The notes beneath the pieces are model-generated. The model was not told where the DNA came from and made no database searches. It saw only the letters and a program-made list of their open reading frames with translations. From assembly GCA_016278515.1 (NCBI GenBank), contig JADQBR010000073.1:1-60557 (forward strand): 60,557 nt of DNA. Reading direction: 5' to 3'. The DNA is from Bacillota bacterium. GTDB lineage: Bacteria > Bacillota > JADQBR01. Below, in pieces: positions 42,585 through 50,871 of this stretch (the stretch's first letter is position 1; each line of letters opens with the position of its first letter). Both the position numbers and the translations under genes were made by a program.

Positions 42585-42658
42585 AATGCACTATTGAATT
42601 TCCGTTTCCCAACTGTAATTCTCGGCACCCGCGCATTAATTAAATGCACCTGCGCATT
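42585..42658. promoter_or_regulatory. Cluster of three activator-site motifs upstream of livK
   Basis: AATGC-ACCTGC-GCATT (42643-42658, perfect), TCGGC-ACCCGC-GCATT (42622-42637, one good half) and AATGC-ACTATT-GAATT (42585-42600, one mismatch). The first two are exactly 21 bp apart, two helical turns. They lie 90-150 bp upstream of the sigma-54 promoter. Confidence 0.7.
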
Positions 42659-42792
42659 TAATCTTCGAAATATGGTTTGCCTTTTTTTGCTTTAAATTTA
42701 CCTAAAAAAATAGCCGAACACTAGGCCCGGCCGAATTATATATATTAGAGAATAGCAGCATGATAAAAAATATATGGGAATTTCCATTATGC

Positions 42793-44082
42793 TCAGCTTA
42801 CTTTACGACATTTCTGAACCTTCGTGTCTTCACCTAACCAACCACGAACACCCATTGCTTCACTCACATAACTAATGGATACCATGTAAGCTGCAGTTCG
42901 CATGTCAACCTGCTTATGCGCCTTATACATTTTATAAACCTCATAGAATGCATTAACCATTTTAGCTTCCAGTTTACTGTTAACTTCCTCTTCAGACCAA
43001 TAGTAACCCATATTGTTCTGTACCCATTCAAAGTAGGATACCGTTACTCCACCGGCATTAGCCAAAATATCCGGTAACACCAAAACACCATTCTTAGTCA
43101 AGATGCGGTCTGCACCAGGAGTAGTAGGGCCATTAGCTGCTTCACCAATAATTTTAGCCTTTATTCTCGGAGCAATTTCTTCAGTGATTTGGTTTTCAAG
43201 AGCCGCTGGAATTAAAATGTCGCAAGCCATTGTCAACAATTCTTCACTGCTGATGTTTTTGCTACCGGGATATCCTTTCACGGTACCTATCTCGCTCTTA
43301 AATACCTCAAGTTTTTCCGGAATAAACCCTTGAGGATTATAGGCGCCGCCAGTAGAATCTACAACTGCTACAATCTTACATCCCAATTTATGAAGCAGGT
43401 TAGCCACAATACTACCTGCGTTGCCGTAACCCTGAACTGCTACAGTAGCACCCTTTATGTTTAAACCAATTGCTTTAGCCGCTTCTCTAACAACAAAAGT
43501 GCAGCCCCGGGCAGTTGCTTCGTTACGTCCCAAAGAACCCCCAACAATAATAGGTTTGCCTGTGATAACGCCAAAATCATTGTAACACTTATACTTTGAA
43601 TACTCGTCCATCATCCAAGCCATTACTTGAGAATTAGTATAGACATCCGGGGCAGGGACATCTTTTTCTGGTCCTAAAATTGGTGCAACTGAGCGAATAT
43701 ACTCACGACTCAAACGTTGCAGTTCACGATTAGACAACTCCTTAGGGTTACAAATAACACCACCCTTTCCTCCGCCATAGGGCAGACCTACTACGGCCGA
43801 TTTAAAAGTCATCCAAAGCGCTAACGCACGCACCTCATCCAACGAAACATCAGGATGAAAACGAATACCACCTTTCGCCGGTCCCAATGCAAAGTTATGC
43901 TGCACTCTGTACCCCGTAAACACCTTAATTGATCCATCATCCATTTCAACCGGAATTGCCACTGTTAATTCTCTGGTTGGCTGCTTCAGCATATCAAATA
44001 CCATTTCCGATAGACCAAGATTATTAACTGCCTCCCTGATCTGCTGTTGCGCTATTTCATAACTATTTAATTCCTTACTCAT
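42793..44082 (-). CDS. gdhA: Glutamate (Glu/Leu/Phe/Val-family) dehydrogenase
   Basis: A 429-residue GDH of the hexameric 50-kDa class: GPAKGGIRFHPDVSLDEVRALALWMTFKSAVVGLPYGGGKGGV (substrate and catalytic Lys), then an NAD-binding domain with VAVQGYGNAGSI and VVDSTGGAYNPQGF, and EAANGPTTPGADRIL. It deaminates glutamate to 2-oxoglutarate, regenerating the amino acceptor used by the neighbouring aminotransferase. ATG at 44082 follows GGGAGG. A sigma-54 promoter lies about 50 bases upstream. Confidence 0.9.
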   Translation of the reverse strand: MSKELNSYEIAQQQIREAVNNLGLSEMVFDMLKQPTRELTVAIPVEMDDGSIKVFTGYRVQHNFALGPAKGGIRFHPDVSLDEVRALALWMTFKSAVVGLPYGGGKGGVICNPKELSNRELQRLSREYIRSVAPILGPEKDVPAPDVYTNSQVMAWMMDEYSKYKCYNDFGVITGKPIIVGGSLGRNEATARGCTFVVREAAKAIGLNIKGATVAVQGYGNAGSIVANLLHKLGCKIVAVVDSTGGAYNPQGFIPEKLEVFKSEIGTVKGYPGSKNISSEELLTMACDILIPAALENQITEEIAPRIKAKIIGEAANGPTTPGADRILTKNGVLVLPDILANAGGVTVSYFEWVQNNMGYYWSEEEVNSKLEAKMVNAFYEVYKMYKAHKQVDMRTAAYMVSISYVSEAMGVRGWLGEDTKVQKCRKVS

Positions 44083-44133
44083 AAGACGACCTCCCATTAC
44101 TTTCTTCATTTTGAGAACTTACAACTAATGAAA

Positions 44134-44149
44134 TGCAAGGCCTATGCCA
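44134..44149 (-). promoter_or_regulatory. Sigma-54 promoter of the glutamate dehydrogenase gene
   Basis: TGGCATAGGCCTTGCA on the minus strand, a full match to the -24/-12 consensus, 52 bases upstream of the ATG. Two activator-like sites lie about 100 and 200 bp upstream. Confidence 0.88.
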
Positions 44150-44244
44150 AAAGATATTTTAAAACCAAGTATTATATAAACCTTGATACAGCAGGGTTTG
44201 TATACAGTATACTATCTTTAATATGAGCATCTACTAGCGCTTTA

Positions 44245-44260
44245 AATGCACCTGTACATT
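44245..44260. promoter_or_regulatory. Activator-site motif 1 upstream of gdhA
   Basis: AATGC-ACCTGT-ACATT, one mismatch to AATGC-N6-GCATT, about 105 bp upstream of the gdhA sigma-54 promoter. Confidence 0.6.
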
Positions 44261-44343
44261 TTTAAAGACTCTGCAGTTACTTTATATTATCGATACACGG
44301 CTATATAAGGGATCATGCTTTCATGCAATCAGCATCCACTCTT

Positions 44344-44359
44344 CATGCACGAGTGCATT
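44344..44359. promoter_or_regulatory. Activator-site motif 2 upstream of gdhA
   Basis: CATGC-ACGAGT-GCATT; its core ATGCAC-GA-GTGCAT is a perfect palindrome. About 200 bp upstream of the gdhA sigma-54 promoter. The rest of 44150-44557 holds no gene; a weak hairpin (CCCCAAGAGCTCTAGGG, 44434-44450) may end the regulator transcript. Confidence 0.6.
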
Positions 44360-44557
44360 TAAGGAGTATCAGTAGTTAAGAGTCAGAATAAAAACAAATT
44401 AAAGATTAAACATATAGACTGTGAGAAACGAAAACCCCAAGAGCTCTAGGGTATATATTTTTTTGATTCTGTGATATTCTGCGTAACCTTTGGCATTTAA
44501 TTCAAAACCTTCATTTCTTACCACGCCCATTAATTTTTAATGTTATTTAAAACATCG

Positions 44558-46324
44558 TTAAGTCTCTAAGTGGTTTTTAGCATTTTGGCCCGGACGTCTG
44601 CCCCGAGGTCGATTGTCCTTACCAATATATTTTTTCATTTTCCTAACAATTGTAGATTGATTAACGTCTAGCACTTCCGCCATTTTGTAGGTATTATCAT
44701 AGCGTTCAAAAGCTTTACTAATCATCTGCCGTTCCAACTCTTCAGTCGCTTCGCGCAATGGACATATGTCCATAACATAAATCCTATTACTAGCGCTGGT
44801 ACTGGAGTTTAATATATAATCCGGCAAGTGTGCCGGCTCAATATCATTAGAATCAGTCGTCACAACGAGCCGTTCAATAATATTTTCAACCTCTCGCACA
44901 TTTCCTTTCCAGTAACAGTTAGTCATTAATTCTAACGCTTCGGATGATATCTTTTTGTTTAGTTGGTATTTACCGTTAAATTTGGCTAAAAAGTAATGGA
45001 CTAGGGATGGAATGTCCTCCTTGCGGTGCCTCAGTGGAGGTATCACTAGAGGAATTACGTTAAGACGATAATATAGATCCTCTCGGAATTCACCTTCTTT
45101 AACCATCTTTTGAATATCCCTGTTAGTGGCCGCTATTATCCGTATATCTACAGACCTTGATTCACTTCCACCTACTCGCATAACTTTTCTCTCTTGGATA
45201 ACTGTTAATAACTTAACCTGTAAGCTTAAGGGTAGCTCTCCTACTTCGTCCAGCAGCAGCGTACCCTTATGCACCATTTCGATGAGCCCTTTTTTTCCTT
45301 CCTTACTAGCACCGCTAAAGGCTCCCGGTTCATAACCAAACAATTCAGATTCCAGCAGATTATCCGGTATTGCTCCACAGTTAATAGTTATAAACGGGCC
45401 TTCAGCACGCTTACTTAAATCATGAATCTTTTTAGCCAATACCCCTTTGCCTACTCCCGACTCCCCTAACATTAATACTGTCGACTCTACTTGAGCGACT
45501 CTAGTAATCATTTCTAAAATTTGCTTCATTTGATCACTGTCAGCAATAATAGTAAGGCATTGGTCATGTTTTTTCTTCATCTGCATTATTTGGTTCCGAT
45601 ATGTTTCTGCCAGTTTCTCCGTATCTTGCAATTTTTGCCTTAGATTGGTTAACTCAGTAACATCCCGCGAATTAACAACTACTCTAATAATATTGTTATC
45701 TCCCTCAAAAACAGGGTTAGCTGTTACAATGAGTTGTTTGCCCGTCTTGGTTTTCTGCGGAATAGTAATCCTTCTTTTCTCTTCTAATACAATGTCTACT
45801 ACCGATGGGCTAAAATAACCTAACTTTTCAAGTTCCCGAACGTTTTTGCCGACCATTTCTTCAGCCTTTACCCCGTAGTAGCTCTCACCAACTTTGTTAA
45901 TACTAGTAGTGGTGCCGGTACCATCGGTAACATAAATTTCATCATAGGAAGCATCGAAAACCGCTTCCAGTTCGTTTTTTAATTCTTTAATTTTGGATAG
46001 TTCCCTGGATACCGACTCCAGTTCCGTGATGTCTTGAAATACCGCAACCGCTCCTACCAGCCGCCCTAAGTTGTCATAAACGGGGCTTCTATTGACCACT
46101 AACGTATACCGATTTACTGACTGTTCCTGACTCACCTGGGCTTCTTGCGTATGCAGCACCCGAGGAAGTTTACTTTCGGGAAAGACTTGATGAATAGGAA
46201 GCCCCATAACTTGCTCCCCTGTAACACCCAAGAGCCTCTCTGCCGCCTTATTGACTTTAATAATATTTCCGTCCATATCAATCATTAATAAACCATTATG
46301 AATTGAATCTAGTAAAGCCTGCAC
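44558..46324 (-). CDS. PAS-PAS sigma-54-dependent activator (GAFSGA variant)
   Basis: A 588-residue enhancer-binding protein, paralogous to the one at 32698 but without CBS domains. Two PAS domains (about 5-110 and 125-235), AAA+ about 265-500 with Walker A GESGVGKG and Walker B LLLDEVGELP, then helix-turn-helix NTYKMAEVLDVNQSTIVRKM. The sigma-54 contact loop reads GAFSGA, not GAFTGA. GTG at 46324 fits the GGAGGT site; a longer start is less likely. It lies between gabT and gdhA, both with sigma-54 promoters, and has two activator-site motifs in its own leader. Confidence 0.93.
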   Translation of the reverse strand: MQALLDSIHNGLLMIDMDGNIIKVNKAAERLLGVTGEQVMGLPIHQVFPESKLPRVLHTQEAQVSQEQSVNRYTLVVNRSPVYDNLGRLVGAVAVFQDITELESVSRELSKIKELKNELEAVFDASYDEIYVTDGTGTTTSINKVGESYYGVKAEEMVGKNVRELEKLGYFSPSVVDIVLEEKRRITIPQKTKTGKQLIVTANPVFEGDNNIIRVVVNSRDVTELTNLRQKLQDTEKLAETYRNQIMQMKKKHDQCLTIIADSDQMKQILEMITRVAQVESTVLMLGESGVGKGVLAKKIHDLSKRAEGPFITINCGAIPDNLLESELFGYEPGAFSGASKEGKKGLIEMVHKGTLLLDEVGELPLSLQVKLLTVIQERKVMRVGGSESRSVDIRIIAATNRDIQKMVKEGEFREDLYYRLNVIPLVIPPLRHRKEDIPSLVHYFLAKFNGKYQLNKKISSEALELMTNCYWKGNVREVENIIERLVVTTDSNDIEPAHLPDYILNSSTSASNRIYVMDICPLREATEELERQMISKAFERYDNTYKMAEVLDVNQSTIVRKMKKYIGKDNRPRGRRPGQNAKNHLET

Positions 46325-46342
46325 TAGTCTACCTCCAAGCCA

Positions 46343-46358
46343 AATGCTTAGGAGCATT
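46343..46358. promoter_or_regulatory. Activator-site motif in the leader of the regulator gene
   Basis: Perfect AATGC-TTAGGA-GCATT, ending 19 bases before the GTG of the second activator. No sigma-54 promoter is visible downstream of it, so it looks like an autorepression site. Confidence 0.65.
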
Positions 46359-46441
46359 TTTGATATTTATTTTATATTAGAAGCTTGATACAAATAACAT
46401 TACTGCATTTTAATTATCCATGCAAGACTTACTTATAGTTT

Positions 46442-46457
46442 CATGCACCAACGCATT
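46442..46457. promoter_or_regulatory. Second activator-site motif upstream of the regulator gene
   Basis: CATGC-ACCAAC-GCATT (one mismatch), 118 bases upstream of the regulator start and between it and the gabT end. Confidence 0.55.
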
Positions 46458-46475
46458 ATAGCCCTAAAGGAAAAC

Positions 46476-46496
46476 GGGAGTCCACTTCGTCCTCCC
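46476..46496 (-). terminator. Weak hairpin after gabT
   Basis: On the minus strand GGGAG-11 nt-CTCCC is followed by GTTTTCC, about 80 bases past the gabT stop. A short stem, so only a possible terminator. Confidence 0.4.
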
Positions 46497-46574
46497 ATTT
46501 AAGCTTTAATAATAAGTTAATATTAGCACTTCACTAAACCCTAGGCAGACATCTAACCCCTGTTTTACATTTTA

Positions 46575-47900
46575 CTATGCATTAGCTGCCAACGCATTTT
46601 CCAATATATCTAAACCTTCATCCAATTGATCATCAGTAATTACCAGTGGAGTTAAGAAGCGAAGAACGTTGCTAAAGACCCCAGCACTCATGGTGATTAA
46701 TCCGTTTTCATAACAATACTTTTGCAGCTGTCCAGTTAATTCTTTATTAGGCTCTTTAGTATTGGGATCCTTTACTAATTCAACCGCTACCATAGCACCC
46801 AAACCGCGCACATCGCCAATAACCGGGTATTTCTCCTGCATTTCTTTCAGTCTACCAACCATGCGATTACCAATTTGCTCCGCCCGGTTAGCCAAGTTTT
46901 CCTTCTCAATTTTCTTAATAACTGCCAAAGCTGCTACACAGCTTAACGGATTGCCACCGAAGGTTCCACCAATCTCACCTGGGCTAGGTGCATCCATGAT
47001 TTCCGCCTTACCGGTTACTGCACTAAGCGGCATGCCGCCGGCAAGAGACTTGGACATGGTAATCAAGTCAGGTTCGATGCCAAAATGTTCAATTGCAAAC
47101 ATCTTTCCTGTTCGTCCAAAACCAGCCTGAACCTCATCGGATATATAAACAATATCATTATCTTCACAAATCTCCTTCAAGCCTTGTAAAAATTCTTTAG
47201 GTGGTACAATAAAACCACCTTCACCCTGAACAGGCTCTGCAATTAGTGCCGCAACATTTTCAGCAGGAAATTCCGTAGTAAAGAAACGTTCTACATGCTC
47301 AACGCAGTGCATGCCACACTCCGGATAAGTAGAATTGAACGCACAGCGATAACAATATGCTGAAGGAATCTTATACGTCTCAGGAGCAAACGGCCCAAAA
47401 CCAAACTTATAGGGCTTCACCTTACTGGTAAGGGACATGGTCATGAGCGTTCTTCCGTGAAATGCGCACTCTAATGATACAATACCAGTTTTTTTAGTAT
47501 ACTTTCGGGCAATCTTAACAGCATTTTCTACCGCTTCCGCCCCGCTGTTAGCCAGCATCGTCTTTTTAGGAAACTCTCCCGGAGTTATATCAGCTAATTT
47601 TTGAGCCAATTGGATATAAGACTCATACATATTTATGTGGAAACATGGATGAATGAACTTTTCAGCTTGTTCTTTAATCGCACTTACTACTTCATCAGGA
47701 CAATGGCCTACATTAACTACACCAATTCCCCCTGCGAAATCAACATACTCATTCCCGTCCACATCAGTAATTACTGCACCTTTGGCCTTTTCAATGAAAA
47801 TGGGAGTAACGTTTCCCGGCCCACGCGCAACATACTCTTGGCGTAATTTCATTAGTTCTTGAGATTTTGGCCCTGGTACTTCTGTTATTATTTTCGCCAT
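46575..47900 (-). CDS. gabT: 4-aminobutyrate-type aminotransferase (class III)
   Basis: A 441-residue PLP enzyme: FAGGIGVVNVGHCPDEVVSAI, MLANSGAEAVENAVKIAR, FHGRTLMTMSLTSK, AEPVQGEGGFIVPP, ISDEVQAGFGRTGK and the PLP-Lys in TMSKSLAGGMPLSAV near residue 280, then GTFGGNPLSCVAALAV. This is the GABA/5-aminovalerate aminotransferase pattern; a central Cys-rich YCYRCAFNSTYPECGMHC is shared with many bacterial GabT. It makes a semialdehyde while converting 2-oxoglutarate to glutamate. ATG at 47900 follows GAAGGGGG at longer-than-usual spacing. Confidence 0.9.
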   Translation of the reverse strand: MAKIITEVPGPKSQELMKLRQEYVARGPGNVTPIFIEKAKGAVITDVDGNEYVDFAGGIGVVNVGHCPDEVVSAIKEQAEKFIHPCFHINMYESYIQLAQKLADITPGEFPKKTMLANSGAEAVENAVKIARKYTKKTGIVSLECAFHGRTLMTMSLTSKVKPYKFGFGPFAPETYKIPSAYCYRCAFNSTYPECGMHCVEHVERFFTTEFPAENVAALIAEPVQGEGGFIVPPKEFLQGLKEICEDNDIVYISDEVQAGFGRTGKMFAIEHFGIEPDLITMSKSLAGGMPLSAVTGKAEIMDAPSPGEIGGTFGGNPLSCVAALAVIKKIEKENLANRAEQIGNRMVGRLKEMQEKYPVIGDVRGLGAMVAVELVKDPNTKEPNKELTGQLQKYCYENGLITMSAGVFSNVLRFLTPLVITDDQLDEGLDILENALAANA

Positions 47901-48022
47901 AGTTCTTAAAACCCCCTTCAAAATTTGAAAGATTAAAAAAATTCTAATAGCAGTCGATTTACTAGTAAGAATATTTATACAATTATACTGACTGGCTATT
48001 AAGATAATATAAACAATATATA

Positions 48023-48038
48023 AGCAAGAATAATACCA
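48023..48038 (-). promoter_or_regulatory. Sigma-54 promoter of gabT
   Basis: TGGTATTATTCTTGCT on the minus strand; GG/GC spacing is right, with one departure (T for C) in the -24 box. It lies about 120 bases upstream of gabT, with two activator-like sites about 140-157 bp further upstream. Confidence 0.75.
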
Positions 48039-48165
48039 ATTAGATAATGCAATGCTTTTTCATCCCAAAAATCTAATACACTTTGAAAATAAAGGCTTTC
48101 TCCAATCTTCTACAAATAAAAAATTGATGTAAATGTACTTATACTTTACAATAATCCATTTTTCA

Positions 48166-48202
48166 ACTGCTCAGTTGCATTTATTTAATGCTCCGCTGCA
48201 TT
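48166..48202. promoter_or_regulatory. Pair of activator-site motifs upstream of gabT
   Basis: ACTGC-TCAGTT-GCATT (48166-48181) and AATGC-TCCGCT-GCATT (48187-48202, perfect), 21 bp apart like the livK pair. They lie about 140-157 bp upstream of the gabT sigma-54 promoter. Confidence 0.7.
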
Positions 48203-48301
48203 TTAGGTACCATCTTATAGTTGTCTTTTCCAGACAATATTCCCTGCCACTTCAATTCAAAAATACCTGCATAACTTTGCTTTGGAATTGATCCAAACCA
48301 A

Positions 48302-48339
48302 AAGCCCCCTGGCTTCGATTGCCGTAAGCCAAGGAGCTT
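48302..48339 (-). terminator. Terminator of the TAXI-TRAP operon
   Basis: On the minus strand AAGCTCCTTGGCTT pairs with AAGCCAGGGGGCTT (two mismatches) around a 10-nt loop, then TTGGTTTGG. It lies 55 bases past the TRAP permease stop. Confidence 0.7.
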
Positions 48340-48393
48340 GAATTCTTAAATTACTATATTATTAAACACATCTAAATCTGACAAATCTAAAAT

Positions 48394-50340
48394 CTACATC
48401 TCTTCAACACTGTTTACTGTATTAACAACTTGCTCTTGCCCTCTTCTCATATTGGTAAACAAGGCCAAACCAATCAAGATAACTCCCAGCAGATCTGTAT
48501 AAATACCCACATAAAGCATGGTAAAGGCTCCGGTAATTAAAAGTACTCGTTCGTAGAATACTGTTTTATTAACAAAATAACCTATGCTACCTCCCGCTAG
48601 AGCTGCGGTTCCAATTGTAGCTGTAATTATCGCTAGACTGACAGTAGTAAAGGAGCTCTGGCCCAGCAGTGCTGGTGATTGAGCGAACAGAAATGGTATT
48701 ACGAAGGCTGCAATACCAATTTTGCAGGCGGTGAAAGCAATTTTTATTGGATCGTCTTGAGCGATACCTGATGCACCGTAGGCTGCCAGCGCTACCGGTG
48801 GGGTGATGGCTGAAATAATAGCAAAATAGAATACAAACAGGTGTGAACCCATTGGCAGTAAACCCAGATCCATTAGAGCAGGTGCAGCCATGGTTCCGGC
48901 TACGATATAGGCTGCGCTTGTAGGTAACCCCATTCCCAGTATGATAGCTATAACAGCAGTTAGCAACAAAGCTACCCATAAATAACCTCCGGATATGGAG
49001 ATAATAAATGCCGATAATTTTAAGCCAACACCAGTCAAATTAATGCTACCCACAACCAGACCTGCAGCGGCACAAGCCAACGCTACCGAGATTGTATTTT
49101 TCGAGGCCGCCAGTGAACCGTCCACAAAACGCTGCCAACTAAGACGGGTATCCTTGCGAAAGAAAGAGACAATAAACATTGTAACGATAGCATAAAATCC
49201 GGAGCGGATAGGACTATATTGGACCACGCCCAAAAAGTAAAGTAAGGCAACTAAAGGCAGCAGTAAGTGCCATCCTTCTTTTAACACCTCTCTCGTTGAT
49301 GGAAGTTCTTTCTTTGGTAGTCCCTTTAAACCCAAACGACAAGCTTCAAAATGTACGCCAAATAGTACGGAAAGATAAAATAAAAAAGCTGGAATAATAG
49401 CCGCCTTTACTACCGTGATATAGGGAACAGCTAGAAACTCAGCAATAATAAAAGCTGCTGCGCCCATAACGGGAGGCATCAGTTGCCCGCCTGAAGAAGC
49501 ACAAGCTTCAACCGCGCCGGCGAAATGAGGTTTATAGCCGTTTCTTTTCATTAACGGGATAGTAAAAGTACCTGTTCCGACTACGTTAGCCACCGCACTG
49601 CCGGTTAAGGATCCCATGAAGCCGCTGGCCAGCACGGCCACTTTTGCCGGCCCACCAGTGAAACGTCCCATAAGTGACATCGCTAAACGCAAAAGAAATT
49701 CGCCCATCCCAAGTTTTTCCAACATGGAAGTAAGAAAAATAAATAGAAAAATATAGTTTGCCGATACTCCCAGAGGTATTCCGAAGATACCCTCGGTGGT
49801 AAGATACATTTGAGATACCACTCGCTCTAAACTGTATCCCTTATGACCCAGCAGTCCCGGAATATATGGTCCGATAAAGTTATAAATCAGAAAGAAGCCG
49901 GCAATACCCACTAATACCCATCCTACAGAGCGGCGGGTCGCTTCCAACAGCAGTAGTATCATAATAATGCCAAAGATAGTGTCCATCGTGGTATATGCAC
50001 CGGCCCGCATTACAATATCCTGATAAAAAACTAGAATATATAATCCGGATGCTACTGCAAGAATAATTAGTATCCAGTCTAGAATAGTCGCCTGATCTTT
50101 TTTCCCTCGTTTAAGCACGGGAAAAGTTAGAAAGGTCAACACTAAAATAAAAACTAAGTGGATGTCTCTCTGAATCCAAGCGCTAAGCATAGATACGCCG
50201 GCAGTATATAACTGGAATGCCGTTAAGGCTAGCGCCACTGCCGTAATAATTAATATAGAAAATTTCTTAGTATTTTTTCCCTTATCTATCTCCCGTTTTG
50301 TCAAGTTTACCACTCCTTGATTGTCTTTCTGTTGCCTCAT
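48394..50340 (-). CDS. TRAP transporter fused 4TM/12TM permease (TAXI type)
   Basis: A 648-residue fused DctQM-like permease. A hydrophobic N-terminal part (about 25-130) is followed by the large subunit with IFLFIFLTSMLEKLGMGEFLLRLAMSL, GGPAKVAVLASGFMGSLTGSAVANVVGTGTFTIPLMKRNGY, EACASSGGQLMPPVMGAAAFIIAEF and GMGLPTSAAYIVAGTMAAPAL. It works with the TAXI binding protein two genes upstream, driven by an ion gradient; characterised TAXI systems take glutamate/glutamine or 2-oxoglutarate. ATG at 50340 follows GAGGATT; a TTG at 50304 with AAGGAGTGG is an equally good alternative. Confidence 0.9.
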   Translation of the reverse strand: MRQQKDNQGVVNLTKREIDKGKNTKKFSILIITAVALALTAFQLYTAGVSMLSAWIQRDIHLVFILVLTFLTFPVLKRGKKDQATILDWILIILAVASGLYILVFYQDIVMRAGAYTTMDTIFGIIMILLLLEATRRSVGWVLVGIAGFFLIYNFIGPYIPGLLGHKGYSLERVVSQMYLTTEGIFGIPLGVSANYIFLFIFLTSMLEKLGMGEFLLRLAMSLMGRFTGGPAKVAVLASGFMGSLTGSAVANVVGTGTFTIPLMKRNGYKPHFAGAVEACASSGGQLMPPVMGAAAFIIAEFLAVPYITVVKAAIIPAFLFYLSVLFGVHFEACRLGLKGLPKKELPSTREVLKEGWHLLLPLVALLYFLGVVQYSPIRSGFYAIVTMFIVSFFRKDTRLSWQRFVDGSLAASKNTISVALACAAAGLVVGSINLTGVGLKLSAFIISISGGYLWVALLLTAVIAIILGMGLPTSAAYIVAGTMAAPALMDLGLLPMGSHLFVFYFAIISAITPPVALAAYGASGIAQDDPIKIAFTACKIGIAAFVIPFLFAQSPALLGQSSFTTVSLAIITATIGTAALAGGSIGYFVNKTVFYERVLLITGAFTMLYVGIYTDLLGVILIGLALFTNMRRGQEQVVNTVNSVEEM

Positions 50341-50351
50341 TTTTAAAATCC

Positions 50352-50870
50352 TCAGCTGTCATTTCTAACAGCTATATAAACCAAATCCATACCAGCAGCA
50401 TAATCCCACAGGTGAATTTCCGAACCACGATATTGCAAAGTATGATCCGCAATAGTTCCAACCCGCAATGGCAGCGTACCAATTTCTCGATTCATATTGA
50501 TAATTCGTACCCATTTCCCGTCTAGTATCAGCTCGCCCTGGCCAGTATAGTCTAAACCGGCACCAAATGATATCCAACTCACTTTGTCCAGCACAAGACT
50601 CCCCTGCCTCACTTGGTAAGTTTCAATCACCGGAAGATGGTCCACCGAATGAGTATACCGTATTTGGAACCATTCACCCTCCTTAACTTGGCTGCTCCAA
50701 ATTAACTGACCGCTATTTGCATTCTCTATGGTCAACATTAGTCCAGGTGCTAAGAATATTTTTGCCCAGTATATGCCCGCTAGAATCAAGATGCAAAAAG
50801 AGAGTAGGAAGAAGGACCTTGTCTTTCTTCGGTCCTTCTTTCCAAAGTATTTTGTGGGAATGATGTACAT
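50352..50870 (-). CDS. DUF1850 protein of the TAXI-TRAP cluster
   Basis: A 172-residue protein with one N-terminal membrane helix (SFFLLSFCILILAGIYWAKIF) and an extracytoplasmic DUF1850 domain recognised by WFQIRYTHSVDHLPVIETYQV and GAGLDYTGQG. DUF1850 genes are almost always between TAXI binding-protein and fused permease genes, as here, so it is probably an accessory of this importer. It starts one base after the binding-protein gene stop and ends 11 bases before the permease start. Confidence 0.87.
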   Translation of the reverse strand: MYIIPTKYFGKKDRRKTRSFFLLSFCILILAGIYWAKIFLAPGLMLTIENANSGQLIWSSQVKEGEWFQIRYTHSVDHLPVIETYQVRQGSLVLDKVSWISFGAGLDYTGQGELILDGKWVRIINMNREIGTLPLRVGTIADHTLQYRGSEIHLWDYAAGMDLVYIAVRNDS

Positions 50871-50871
50871 T

